Below, in pieces: positions 31,905 to 45,300 of a stretch of 64,000 bases of DNA. The stretch comes from Acanthopleura granulata (lineage: Eukaryota; Mollusca; Polyplacophora; Chitonida; Chitonidae). Location of the stretch: contig JABBOT010000011.1 in the NCBI GenBank assembly GCA_016165875.1, positions 10,681,491 to 10,745,490 on the forward strand, given 5' to 3'. The stretch's first letter is position 1, and each line of letters begins with the position of its first letter. Position numbers and translations under genes: made by a program. The notes under the pieces were generated by a model. The model was not told the DNA's origin and did no database searches. It was given only the letters and a program-made list of their open reading frames with translations.

Positions 31905-32726
31905 CTAGTCCTTTTCGTACCGAACATGACTGACTTTACTGACAATCTCTCGACACAGTTTGTCTGTCGACCCACATAAAACAGAACGACTGCAGAGATC
32001 AACAGCATCCCCACTTGGATCCAGAACCACACCTCCTGCTTCTTGAAGAATAAGGTACCCTGCTGCTATATCCCAAATATGTATTCCGTATTCGACATAG
32101 CCATCATTCACTCCCGAAGCAATCATGCACATGTTCAGTGCTGCTGACCCCAAACTCCTCATCCCACGCGCATGAATCATAATTTTATGGAAATTGTCCA
32201 TTTTCGTCTTAAAGTTTTCCGGATTTCTGTCAGCGCCAAACTCTCCTAGGAGTAAAGCCTCGCCCAAATTTTCTTTCCTGGAAACTTTTAACAGTTTCCC
32301 GTTAACAAATGCTCCTTGACCTTTTCGCGCTGTGTACAGTTCTTCTTGTATAGGGTTATAGACAACTCCGATTTCTATATCTTTATTTATTGCCACTGCA
32401 ATGGAAACTGCCACATAAGGAAATCTATGAACAAAATTAGTTGTTCCATCTATGGGATCGACAATCCACGTGGGGTTATCTGTTAATTCGCACTTCTTTC
32501 CCGCTGCCACTGATTCCTCTCCGATAAAGGAATGAGTGGGAAAGTTTTCTTCTACCATATCTGTGATGTATTTTTCGACTTTCTGATCCGTTTCAGTGAC
32601 TAAGTCCATTGCCCCATCTTTCGTTTGGATCACCTGGTCTGCGCTGAAAGCCTCTCGAATCATAGCGCCCGCATCTTTGGCTATCTTCACTGCTACCTCA
32701 TAAATCTTCGCCATATCTTCTGCCAT
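31905..32726 (-). CDS. IMPA1: Inositol monophosphatase, intronless
   Basis: Mg2+-dependent, lithium-sensitive phosphatase converting inositol monophosphates to free myo-inositol in the cytosol, part of phosphatidylinositol recycling. The 273-residue product carries GEES (E70), the metal-binding WIVDPIDGTTNF (D90, D93) and WDIAAG with D219. From the second in-frame ATG (32726) these positions equal human IMPA1 numbering for E70, D90 and D93, so that start is preferred. An upstream in-frame ATG at 32753 would add nine residues (MFALERFFK). Length is full for the family and there is no break. The single exon is unusual beside intron-rich neighbours. It is divergent from CENPI. IMPA1 and IMPA2 cannot be told apart here; it may be co-orthologous to both. 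Confidence 0.96.
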   Translation of the reverse strand: MAEDMAKIYEVAVKIAKDAGAMIREAFSADQVIQTKDGAMDLVTETDQKVEKYITDMVEENFPTHSFIGEESVAAGKKCELTDNPTWIVDPIDGTTNFVHRFPYVAVSIAVAINKDIEIGVVYNPIQEELYTARKGQGAFVNGKLLKVSRKENLGEALLLGEFGADRNPENFKTKMDNFHKIMIHARGMRSLGSAALNMCMIASGVNDGYVEYGIHIWDIAAGYLILQEAGGVVLDPSGDAVDLCSRSVLCGSTDKLCREIVSKVSHVRYEKD

Positions 32727-33255
32727 TTTGAAAAATCTCTCAAGTGCAAACAAATTTCTGGTACCGGTAAATAAAGTGATGGCGACCGCGAAGGAGACAA
32801 AGTTTTTTCAAAGTCTGTGCAGCACGTGTCAATCAAGTCTAGTGACTGCTGATTTTGACGCTGGTACACCTCAACAATACTCAACAGACAGATCGTACAA
32901 AAATATAAAAACGGACTTTTATGAAAACAAGCTTTGTATAATTATATTTTATGCAGACAGCATTACTTGCCGTTGTTTAAGCAAAAGGTTACATTAATAA
33001 TCAATGATTACTTCTTTGGTGATTTGCTACAGCGTTTATAAAGGAAAGTCCGTGTCCTTTTTTCTGCGTCGTGTTTTTTAATCACCTGGGTCATAACGAG
33101 GTTTGGTTTGAAACGAGTTGGCGGATTTCTTCCGCTTCATTCCAATCGATGGATTTTTCCTTAAATCGGGAGTAGTTAACCTGTCATCGAGGGATGTTAC
33201 CGTCTGAAGGATTTAGTTTTGAAAACTGTCATCAGATCGCCAAGTCAGTCGAAGT
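32727..33255. promoter_or_regulatory. Divergent IMPA/CENPI promoter region
   Basis: Only about 530 bp separates the start codons of two genes on opposite strands, so both core promoters and 5' UTRs must lie here unless upstream non-coding exons exist. No TATA box or strong CpG cluster was recognised. Confidence 0.5.
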
Positions 33256-33328
33256 ATGGCGACTCCAAGATCTAAAGGAAAGGGTGGTAAATCTCGATTT
33301 CAAGATGCGTTGAAAGGTGTAATCACTG
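33256..33328 (+). CDS. CENPI: CENPI coding exon 1 (start codon)
   Basis: Residues 1-25: MATPRSKGKGGKSRFQDAL, basic. Donor ACTG|GTAAGT, leaving phase 1. Confidence 0.9.
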
Positions 33329-36300
33329 GTAAGTACAACAACAACACTATGTTATTGAAGTAAAACCTGAAACTAGTTAATGTGGATGCTTTTCAGTTTA
33401 TTTGTTGAATATTGTCTTAGGATGCATATTCATCAGATTGCACCCCATCGGAGCTAGTCCATCGTAATTGACTCAGTGTTTTTTTTAAACTGACATTCAT
33501 AAGGACGCTTGGTTAGCCCTTCCATCCTTGAAGATGTGATATTTGAACGTCTTGGCATTCATCGCGACACTGAGTCCACGGTCTCAACTAAAACTGCTGC
33601 TGATTTCCATACATGAAGTTGATGGAACAGTTCTCATGGAGGTCTGCACTCCAGTCCATCTACAAGGACTGTGTTACTGTTAATTTAAACTGCGGTCGCT
33701 GTGAGTTTGTCCAGTTCATACTGTCTTCTCTCCAGCCATCGGGGAAGGTCCTCTAGCAACCCGTGGATGGTCATGGTTTCCTCCCACTGTAATGCATTGT
33801 AGGCCCATTGATTTGAAAATCTGTAGTGATTTTTGGAGTTGGGGTGATGAACACATTGTTGCAGTGAATGTTAGAATTATATGGCCACCTCAGTTCACCT
33901 CAGTCTTAATTTCTGTCTTAATCACTATAAAAGAATGCCAAAAAATAATGAAGACCATATTTGGAATCTGCATGAAATGGCCTTTCAGATGATACATACT
34001 TTCTAAAAATGTAGCTTCTCTTTTAAGTGAATTTAACAATCAAACTGCCAGGAAGTTGATTCATTATGTATCAACTCTGGTATAAAATTTCTATTTCTCT
34101 TTCAGCTGCTGGCCAAACATCCAGGCAAAGAGACTCTGTTCAGCTGTCACTGGATATTCAGTTCATAGAAACTCTAGCCAAGGAGTCGGGGTTACCGGCC
34201 AACTGCTTCTCCAAAATCATTGATGTGGCAGCCAGTAGAAAGTTTGGTACGTGATTTCAAAGTTGATAAATGTGTACTGACATTTCTGTTTTATTGATAA
34301 TGTTCAAAAAGTTAAACCAGTTAAAAAAAGACATGTACTCAGAGTACTGGCAGGGGATTTTCTAGCCACTGCTTCATTGTGGTGACCACAACGAGAAATA
34401 TCAGAAAATTGAGTTTTAGATAAATTTTGTATTGAGTTTGCATGAAATAAATGGAGTGTTTTATACATTGGTGATGAAAAAATATTGAGTTTCTGAAAAG
34501 AAATTGGCTAGAAAAACCCGCCTGGATGTTACATGCAAGCAAGCAAGCACAAACAAAAGGATATCAATGTATCAAAACAATGATCTGAGCCTGACTGACA
34601 TAATAGTATGTTTTACTAGCATTGTAGGTGAAAGAGTTTATGTACATGTATATAATATGTTATATGTGATGTGTTACAGCTGAGACTGTGAGCAGTAAGC
34701 TTATCAAATGTCTGATCCCAGAGACAGTGGTGCCTCAAGACGCAGTGCTGAAGGCCATATCATGGATGTGTACCAACATCCCCTCAATCAACACACAGGT
34801 ACCATAGAGAACCTTCTTCTCAGGAATAGGGTGAACTCTACAATAGATAATCTGGACCAGAATATAGTACTACAAGAAATTCTATAACTGATAATATACT
34901 GGACCAGAACTTAGTGATACAATAAAGTCTATAATTGATAATCTGCTGGACCAGAACTCAGTACTACAAGAAATTCTATAATTAATAATATACTGGACCA
35001 GAACATAGTACTACAAGAAATTCTATAATTGATAATATACTGGACCAGAACATAGTGATTAAGTACAAGAAATTGATAATTTACTGGACCAGAACTTAGT
35101 GATACCAGAAATTCTATAATTGATAATCTATTGGACCAGAACTAAGTACTAGAAGAAATTTTACAATCGATAATGTACTGTACCAGAACTTTGTGACTAA
35201 ATACAAGAAATTGATAATTTACTGGACCAGAACTTAGTGATACCAGAAATTCTATAACTGATAATCTGCTGAACCAGAAGTCTTAGTATTACAAGACATT
35301 CTCTAATTGATAATCAAGTGAACCGAAATTTAATGCTACAAGAAGTTCTGTAACTGATAATCTAGTGGACCAAAACTTAGTATTACAAGAAATTCTGTGA
35401 TTGATATTCAACTGGACAGAAACTTTAATAGTGCTACAAAAAGTTCTCTAATTGATAATCACCTGAAAAAGGACTTACTATACATGTGTATGCTGTTTGT
35501 ATTCATTAAATAAGTGATATGTCAGGTCTGCAAAAATATGCAGAAGGTCTGTATTGTTTGCATTATATACATGTGTGTTGAAGTTTCACCCCTGTTTGTA
35601 ATAGAGATCTGGAACTCTGCAGTGTATATGAATTAACCTTCCTCGTGTATTTTCGCAGGCCCTGTTAATTCGGTGGATTAATCTTGTCTTTGACTACATC
35701 GATGGCAAAGACAAACTTCATGCTCTCTATGGAATTATCTTCTACTTCTTGGACAGTAATGCACTGGTATGTACAGTGAATGCTTGAATAAGGAAAATTC
35801 ATTGATGATTTAGTGAAAGACCACACAAAAGTGAAATTATGGTGAGTGAAAATGCCAGGAAAAAGTGCATCTGAATATACCTTCACTGATTTCTTTAGAT
35901 TTATTACAATAAGCAAAATGTAGTCAATTGTTTTGATTCACATGATCCGTAATAACGAATGATCATTTCTGACACTTCCTAGGTAACATGTTTGTTACAA
36001 CCAAAAGTTCAATATGAGAGCATACGTATACTTTAGACTTGGTTCTTGTGAAGAGTGTTCAGCTGTATTGTACTCACATTCTCAAGTTTTGCATACATCC
36101 TCTTTTCATGCATTTCCAAGGAGTCTTTCCCTGAGTAAGCTATATGTTTTCTTCGTGGTATACAGCATGCTCTTTGACTTCAGCCATAATATTCTTTTTC
36201 CCCAAGTTGTGAACAGAAATAGGTTGGTGGGGGGGGGGGGATTGATTGGGGCAGAATTGCTTGTGCGTCATAATTCATTTTGAGTTTTGTGTCATTATAA

Positions 36301-39300
36301 GTGTGGACATTCAGTATTGTTGCAGAGTCAGTGGAGTGCTTTATTTATGTATTTAGCTTGTATTCATTATCAACTTATTGATACAAATTAATTATTGATA
36401 CAACTTAATTTTCATTCCCTTGACAACTAGATTAAACACATTTTATCTGGATAATGCCTGTATTGTCATATTTTTGTCACAAGGGGTTCAGCTCAGACCA
36501 ACTAAATAAGTAAATAAGTATTAAGAACTGGGTTTGTGAGGACCCAAATGCTAAAATGCAGATTGTAAAAACTGAACAAACATTCTCAATGTTGCAGATG
36601 CCTCATGTCTGTTACTTGCTGTACCAGCTGACTCAGAGGGAGGATGTCCGCATGTTTCGGGTCCGACATCTTCTCAAACTCCAAGCAACAGCTGTAGGTG
36701 TATTCTTTTTAAAATTATTTAGATTTTTGGCAAGAGCATCCAGTGAAAGCCTATCACCCATCGGGCTCCCGTCTAACGTGGCTCCCATTGGGTTAATACT
36801 CCATTTGATGGTAGCACAATGGTGTGCAGTGACTGGTGAACTATAAACACTTGTGACTCATGAGCAGTTTCTTCAAATGAATACAATAAAAAGTATCTGC
36901 GGCATTTATTTTTGGTTAATAATTTTGCCTCGGGCTATTCAAAGACAGCGTCAGTCCCCAGGTGTCTTGCAAGGGGCGTTTCCTTTGGTGCAGCCTGTAG
37001 GCTATAATCTTGAAACTATTTCCTTGTCATGGGTTAGTTTCTTCCCTTCTTTTGTAGGGCTCACAGCCGTACTTGATGGGCCTGCTCTCCTTGTATAAAC
37101 TGTTTTATCCCAACCTTGTGACAATAGCAATTCCAAGGCAACGAATGGTATGTAACAATTTTCTGACAACTTTAATTGAATCTGGGGAATGAAAAATAAT
37201 TTATGGAGGCTCATTTCCTCCCACCATAATGCCGACATCGTACAAGTGAAATATTTTTGAGTACAGCGTAAAACACCAATCAAATAAATAAATAAATAAA
37301 TAAATTTATGGAGGCTCAGGGGTATAGTATGGCATAATCATTTCAGTGCTACTGTTGATAATGGTATTTTTCTAGCCAATTTCTTTTTAGAAACTCATTT
37401 TGAACAAATCTGAAAATTGAGTATTTTTTTGTCACCAGTGTATCAAGAATTCAATTTATTTCAGGACAACTCAATACAAAATTTGTCTGAAACTCAATTT
37501 TCCAATACTTCTTGTTGTGGTTATCACAACGAGAGAGTGCGTCCCTGCATGTCTGACACATGATAAGCTGAATTCAACCTGACATGAGAATTTCATCTGA
37601 CCCAAGGAGAATCCTATCTCATATGAGGGCAAATCCTGTCTGTCATGAGGGGAATCGTGTCTGACACAAGTGGAGTCAGGTCTGACATTAGGGGAGTTCT
37701 TGCTGGCATGAGAGGAATCCCATCTGAGATACACGTTCAGTACCGTTTGTTTATGTCAAAGATTAACAAGACAGAGTACAAGCCACAATAATACAGCCCT
37801 CTACAGGGAGCCTGTTTGCTTGCTACGAGCCTGCCTAAGATGGGTCTCTGGCTTGCTTGAGGTATGCCTAAGGAACAGTCATGACACAGGCACATAAAAC
37901 CAGCTATACGATTGATACCTTTTGTTTTTCTTCTGATCATTGCCCCCTTTTTGACATGTCAAACTTTCTCGTTGCCTCTTGTTTTAATAAGCTATGTGGG
38001 TTGTCACCTGTTTCAGGTATTATTCCGTTCAGTTGACGCTCAGTGGGCAGCAGCAATTCGCCGCGTTCGAGAGAAGAATAGATCCTTGGAGGAAGTCCAT
38101 GTTGATATGGATACATCAAGGCTGAGGGCCAACAAGTCTTTGACCAGCTCTGTCAGGGTACACTTCAAGAAAACCATAATACTACAATTCTTCTGCTGAT
38201 GTTGTATATTACAGGCCAGGAAGTATAAATAAGGTCATAAGGACATAAACTCATAATAAATAAGGACAAAGTGTTCTGGAGGGACAAATTTTGCAAATAT
38301 TCGTAAGTACATGATCTTGGTGCTTTCCCTTGTGGGAAGTGGAAGTGAGGGGATGACTTTCCTAAGAGATAATGGCATATTATTAGTTTATGTAGATAAA
38401 AAAGTGAAATCACATTGTATAACTTGTATCTGTGATGGAAACCCTGATATGTCACCTTTGAAAAGTATGAAATAATTATGTTGTAGCCATACAAGCGTGT
38501 GAGGTTAGAGATCCCCGCTGTCAGCACGAATGTAGATGTGGACGCGAAACACGAGGCGGAGACGCTGGCACTGCCCTTCCACAGGACCCCCTTGCCATTC
38601 TCACACATCAAAGACTTCACTGAAATGGTGGAGAACGTGGAAAGGATAGAGGTGTGTATCAAAGTTATGTGAGATAGCCATTGTGGAAAGGATAGAGCTA
38701 TGTATCACAGTTATGTGGAAAGGATAGAGCTATGTATCACAGTTATGTAGAAAGGATAGAGGTATGTATCACAGTTATGTGGAAAGGATAGAGGTATGTG
38801 TCACTGTTAAGTATCATTGAGGTATGTGTCACTGTTAAGTGGAAAGGATAGAGGTATGTATCATTGTTATGTGTAAAGGATAGAGGTATGTATCACTGTT
38901 ATGTGGAAAGGATAGAAGGATGTATCACTGTTGTGTGGAAAGGATAGAGGTATAAATCACAGTTATGTGGAAAGGATAGAGGTATATATCACAGTTATGT
39001 GCAAAGGATAGAGGTATGTGTCACTGTTAAGTATCATTGAGGTATGTGTCACTGTTAAGTGGAAAGGATAGAGGTATGTATCATTGTTATGTGTAAAGGA
39101 TAGAGGTATGTATCACTGTTATGTGGAAAGGATAGAAGGATGTATCACTGTTGTGTGGAAAGGATAGAGGTATATATCACAGTTATGTGGAAAGGATAGA
39201 GGCATATATCACAGTTATGTGGAAAGGATAGAGGTGTGTATCACAGTTATGTGAAAAGGATGTTTTGAAAAAACATATTTGAGGTACACACCATTTTTAC

Positions 39301-42300
39301 ATGGAAAGACTGTGTTGAAAATTATGTGTCAAATTTACATGGCCAGGCAATGTTTGAAGATTAGAGGTTACATGTGTCAAATTTACATGCAAAGGTTGTG
39401 GTGAAAAATAGAGACTGTTCTCTTGTCTAAATATTCAGATGTTGAGTTACATTTTTTAAACCTTCACTTCATGCATTCTTCAAAATTAGAGGAAGCAGAA
39501 GTAGGAAAATATTGCTTTGGTCTTGTAGATTTATCCTACCCTTTATTCAAGCATATGTCTAGATTTTCCCTAAAATGTCAAAATAGTGCCACATTTTCAG
39601 GGGAGATAATTGAGTAGAAACCTGGAAAATGTGCATTGCTTTGTTTAATTAGGGGCCCACACAGGTTCCCTGTGGGACACCTCTTGAAATTGTTCAGATT
39701 ATTATTATTATTGTTATTATTATTATTTTTATTTTTAGTTCTCTTGTAAAATGGCAAATCTCCCAAACTACTGAAGGTAGAGAATCCAAACTTTGCAGTC
39801 TTTATAATCAACATATGAAGCAACGTTTGACATTTAGTTTCTCTTGGCCAGTCACTTGATTTAACGACCATTTTGAATTTCATTGTTAAGCTTAAAAAAT
39901 CTTCTTCTCACAAGCACGTATACCTGTCGGGAGGAAATTCCATTTGCTGTTTCTAGATGGATGGCCCTACTCAGTATTACAATTGTAATTCTGTCTGGCG
40001 CCAGGAGCAGCAGATCAAAGGCACAATCACCCTATGCATGTGACTGTGTTCTGGTATTTTCTTTTCACTGGCTTTCACCATAGCACAGTGGAGGTTGTAC
40101 CTGGCAGTCTCAGGTTCACATCCAGATAGTTCCTGCTAGTTCTGTTGCTGTCTTTTTTTTTTCAAGTAATTTTTTTTGACATAATTAGGCACTGCGGACT
40201 AGTTCAGCCACTCTGAGGTTAAAATGCATTCTATTTGTTATCAATTTTATATGGAAAGTTTTTCCCACAATTTTTGCTTTTCAGTCTGACCTAATTTGGA
40301 CGCCATATTACCATCAATAGAATGCGATGACGTCATTTTTTCAAGAAGGGTTTATCCGAATGAGCTGAAATTTCAAACACAGACACAATACGTTGGGGCA
40401 AATTACGTTTGCAAAAACTGTTTTCATGTCGTGAAAACTGTGGAAATGCACTGATTACCGAAGTTGTCATGTGTCCAAAAGTTTTGTGTTTAAATATTTT
40501 AAGTATGCTCCCTGATGTAGTGTAACAACCTGATCACAAATCTGATCTTATTTTTTGCCTGCGATGTAGATTTTGACACAACTTGCGATCAGAATTCGAA
40601 AAATGCAATTTTCCCCATAGCTGGAAGTCGCCTGACCGAAAACCGTTATGGCTGCAATGCTGAAAATTGCAGAGTACAAAGGGCCAGATGTGTCCTATGC
40701 AAAGTGCGGAAAAGCAAAATTTCCCCTCATTTAGAGGCACATGATAGGAAACCGTTATTGCTGTAAAACTGAACATTGCTGAGTGCAGTTTACTATGACA
40801 GTGGAGATCATCCTTGCTACACTGTATTCTTTATGTCTTTTGTGATGGACTATGGGCAAAAGATCAAAGCTGAACTGCTTCCAGGCTGGTTTTTAGTACT
40901 AGGTTCATTGTATATTATACTAGGGAGTCACAGGCTCAAATCCAGTTCATTCTTTTTCAATCTGTCCATTTTTTTTTTTTTTGTCTTTTTTACCAGATGT
41001 GGTAAATAGGTAATAGTGTTGGATAACAGCTTTAATTGTTATTATTATATTTTTTTCACAGAGAATCATAAGATTTATTTACCAACTCTTTTGACTGTAA
41101 CATGTTCATTTATGTGTAATATATTTTGTAGTCCACTTTTATGTTATGCACTGCTTTCAGATTACAGTTGTATGTGCTTGTTTTTATCCTGCAATGCATT
41201 GATGTCCCGAAGTGTATCTGCTCAGGTGCTGTTCATGATTTCATACACTAATCTACTTATCTGCCTCACACAGATGCCTGGTCAGATTGCCGCATTGCTT
41301 CAGAATCCCTTGTTACAGCACGTGGTGTCATGTCAACACAGCAGAACCACGGCCGCACGCTTCAGTATGTGGCTACAGCACACCCTGTTCGAAGGTCAGT
41401 ATAGACTTGAGGTGCATGTGTTTTTTTAGGGTTTCAGAATCCCTTGTTACAGCACGTGGTGTTGTGTCAACACAGCAGAACCACGGCCGCACGCTTCAGT
41501 ATGTGGCTACAGCACACCCTGTTCGAAGGTCAGTATAGACTTGAGGTGCATGTGTTTTTTTAGGGTTTCAGAATCCCTTGTTACAGCACGTGGTGTTGTG
41601 TCAACACAGCAGAACCACGGCCGCACGCTTCAGTATGTGGCTACAGCACACCCTGTTCGAAGGTCAGTATAGACTTGAGGTGCATGTGTTGTTTTAGGGT
41701 TTCAGAATCCCTTGTTACAGCACGTGGTGTTGTGTCAACACAGCAGAACCATGGCCGCAGGCTTCAGGATGTGGCTACCACACGCCCTCCTGGAAGGTTA
41801 ATGTAATGTCAGACTATCGCCATTAAGAAGCCAATAGTTAACGTTTGTCAGATATTTAAAGTCAGCAGGAGGGGTGCAGCAGTTTCCTATGCAGGCTATA
41901 CAGTTTCTTCAGCCTGTCAACTGGATGACTGTCACATAAGTGAAGTAATTTTGATTACAGCGCAAAATAATTAAGTGGTGAAGCAAACAAGGGAACTCAA
42001 TGTATGACACTAAAATAATGAGGACTAAAATCACTAATATGTATATGTGAACTACCCTGGCTTGACACTCTGTTTAAGTGGATCGGCCAAGGGCTAGTCT
42101 ACCCAGTGTCAGTATATATATGTTATAAAGCATCACAGCTTCAGTACGGCTTTTTGTGATGAAACACTATAAGTATGTTTGCATTCGGACCAGCAAGCTA
42201 CATGAAGATACCATCTTTAAATGTCTGAAATAATACTGAACGCAATGTTGAGTTATCCAAGACAATAAACAAACAAATCACTGAATACATGAATATGTTC

Positions 42301-45300
42301 AGAAAGTGGGACTTTGTTCTTGCCATGCTGTGGTTCTAAAGAGGGAGGCCCTTTAAGTACCTGGCAAAGAACGATTTGGACAGTCCAGATTTCTCCTTCT
42401 GTATACTTGATCACAGTTATAGAACTCAAAAACTGTATTCCACCTATAACTGTCACATTTTGCTTGATTCTGACTGATTCATTAAACTTTGATAGGTCCT
42501 TTATTTTTTTTTTTCTGAAGTTTCATAACTTTTCTATGAGAATAACTTAAGGTTTGGCATCAAAATCCTCATTTTAAGACCTTCTGAAGGTGCATTTTTA
42601 GCAGCCAAACTTTAGATGTAGTAATGTATTGGTCAGTGCAGCACTGAACTCAAGACCAGATAAATTGAATGAAACTGATATTGAGCAAATGTTTACTGAC
42701 ACTTTCCTTTGTTTCAGAGTTCATAAACAGTCCAGACGTGACAGCTGTGAAGCAGAAAGAACAACTACTCCATTTAGTCATCAGATACTCAGACTTTCTC
42801 CAGGTTGGTGTGTCAGTTTACGGTTTGTTGACAGTTTTGTTTTGTTCAAATTGCCAGGTGTTGTCCACCTTTGATTATAGAACTTGTGGATGTAAGGTTA
42901 GTCCTGGCTCATTCATCTGGTGGTGGTTAACTGTGTCAGACATGTTCGATTTTACTTTTTGTGAAGTGTCATTGAAGCAGACCACAACAATGTCATGACA
43001 TTGAGAAATCATAGATATTAAAGTCATGTGTGTTTTACATGTATATAACATCAGGGTCATATGCTGGTAATGAATGAATGATTCTGGTAACATACTGGTA
43101 ATATTTCATACCTTTAATAGCCACTCAAATGAAGGTAAATGTCAAAAGTGGATGAATGAATGATTCTGGTAACATACTGGTAATATTTCATACCTTTAAT
43201 AGCCACCCAAATGAAGGCAAATGTCAAAAGTGGATGAATGAATGATTCTGGTAACATACTGGTAATATTTCATACCTTTAATAGCCACCCAAATGAAGGC
43301 AAATGTCAAAAGTGGATGAATGAATGATTCTGGTGACATACTGGTAATATTTCATACCGTTAATAGCCACCCAAGTGAAGGTAAATGTCAAAAGTGGATG
43401 AATGAATGATTCTGGTAACATACTGGTAATATTTCATACCTTTAATAGCCACCCAAATGAAGGTAAATGTCAAAAGTGAATGAATGAATGATACTGGTAA
43501 TATTTCATACCTTTAATAGCCACCCAAATGAAGGCAAATGTCAAAAGTGTATGAATGAATGGATTCTGGTAATATATTGGTAATATTTCATACCTTTAAT
43601 AGCCACGCAAATGAAGGTAAATGTCAAAAGTGTATGAATGAATGATTGTGGCTTAACGCCACATTGGCAGTGTGTCAGCCATCCTGTGGCAAGAACAAGT
43701 TTGAACAAGGAATCCGTGAATGGTTTTCGATGTAATGAGATCACTCAAAAGTCAAACAAAATTGACGTACATTTTACCAAATTACTGTAATTCTTCTAAG
43801 ACGAGACAGAAATTAAAAAAAAAAAACATTTCTGTTTTGATTTAATTAGATATTAAAAATGTATGATTTAATATTGCTACATGTATCAGATATGCGATCA
43901 GTAGAAGGAGAAGCCTGTAGACAACATGTGAAACGGTTGAAATCTTGGCATTTCACTTTCGTTGGTCCTAAGTTTCGGGAAATCTGAGCGTTACGACAAA
44001 GCAGAATCTGAAACAGCTTGCTGTTGTGTCTTTGCAGGAAGGCATCCCAGCGTGTGATAGATTTTTGGAGAAATATTTAATAACATGGAATGGACAGGAT
44101 TACAGGCGGCACATGTTTGAGCTGATAGCGAGGTACAGAATGTGCCCTTTTGGAAGTAAGTACAGTACAGATATATTAGGGATGATGAATTAATGACATG
44201 TTTGAAATAGGTCCCTAGCCAGATTTCATTTTCTAGCAAAGTGTAAATTTAAAGTATATCCTTATGCAGTCAGTCTGTTTTTCTGTTCATTTCTGGCCGT
44301 ACATGTAGCCCAGTCTGATTGTGTTAAAATTCATGTGAAATTTCATTTTGATTTCAGGATTAAAAGAGACAGTGCTAGAGCCGCTGCGATGTTTGTTTTT
44401 CAGTTCGTCTGTTTACTTTAAGGTAAGTTCGGCCGCAGACAGGCACTGATCATTCTCCTTCACCTGTAATATGTCATTGTCATGCTGAAGTTCGGGGGAT
44501 TTCTCCAGTAGAAATATCCCAGTAAACCTTATATCTTTTAGTAGGTTTTTACAAACAAGAAAATTCTAGAAAGCTGGTTTTTTTTTTCCCGATGAGCATG
44601 AATAATTTAAACCTGCTGGAGATTTTGTGGAGGAAGAGAAGTGCAATAGCTGACCCTTTGTCTTTCACATGGGTGGCTGAGACTAATCTGGTTTTCAGCC
44701 AGAAAAATATGTCATTTGTTTTTTATATTGTTTATTTCAAATAAAAAAGGGTATGTTTTCAGGCCATTTCTGTACAATGTTGGTGTTTAGTTAGTTTGAG
44801 CAAGAGAACTTGTAGAAACTGGCATAGGTACTGCCTAAAAACTTCAGAATGTATTGTTTTTTTCGTTAAAATTCAAATGGCTTTATTCATTTGAAGTGAA
44901 AGTCAACGAAATAGGTTAGTATAAACCAGCATCATACTTGTGATGTGATGTAGACTATTTTTTGTCACAGGTCAAATACGGCTTCTAAAGTTGGGCACCT
45001 TGAGCCCCATGATTTGAGCGAAAATTAAGAAATTATTTATTTATTTATTTGATTAGTGTTCTGTGCTGTACTCCAGAATATTTCACCTATATGACAGTGG
45101 CCAACAGTATGCTGGCATGAAACTGGGCAGAGCCTGAGCAACACCATCCGCAGGCTGTGGGCAGGCTTGAACTCAGGGCGACAGTGAGAGCCTTGGATCA
45201 TTGCGGTCCCAAAGATGGTCATGCCCAAGACGTCAAAAATGGTACTTGCTGATGTCTCGCACTCAGCACTGAGAAGTTAGACCAAGGAAGCAGGACTGGT

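Larger units (their letters stand above)
41298..41800 (+). repeat. 134-bp tandem array of CENPI exon 9 plus flanking intron
   Basis: CAGAATCCCTTG recurs at 41301, 41435, 41569 and 41703, exactly 134 bp apart. Each unit holds 94 bp of exon 9, the GTCAGT donor and about 40 bp of intron ending in a T-run and TAG. Confidence 0.96.

Noticed and set aside
38165..38662. Minus-strand open frame of 165 residues
   Set aside because: Antisense to CENPI exon 8 and flanking intron. The plus-strand reading has homology and splice sites.
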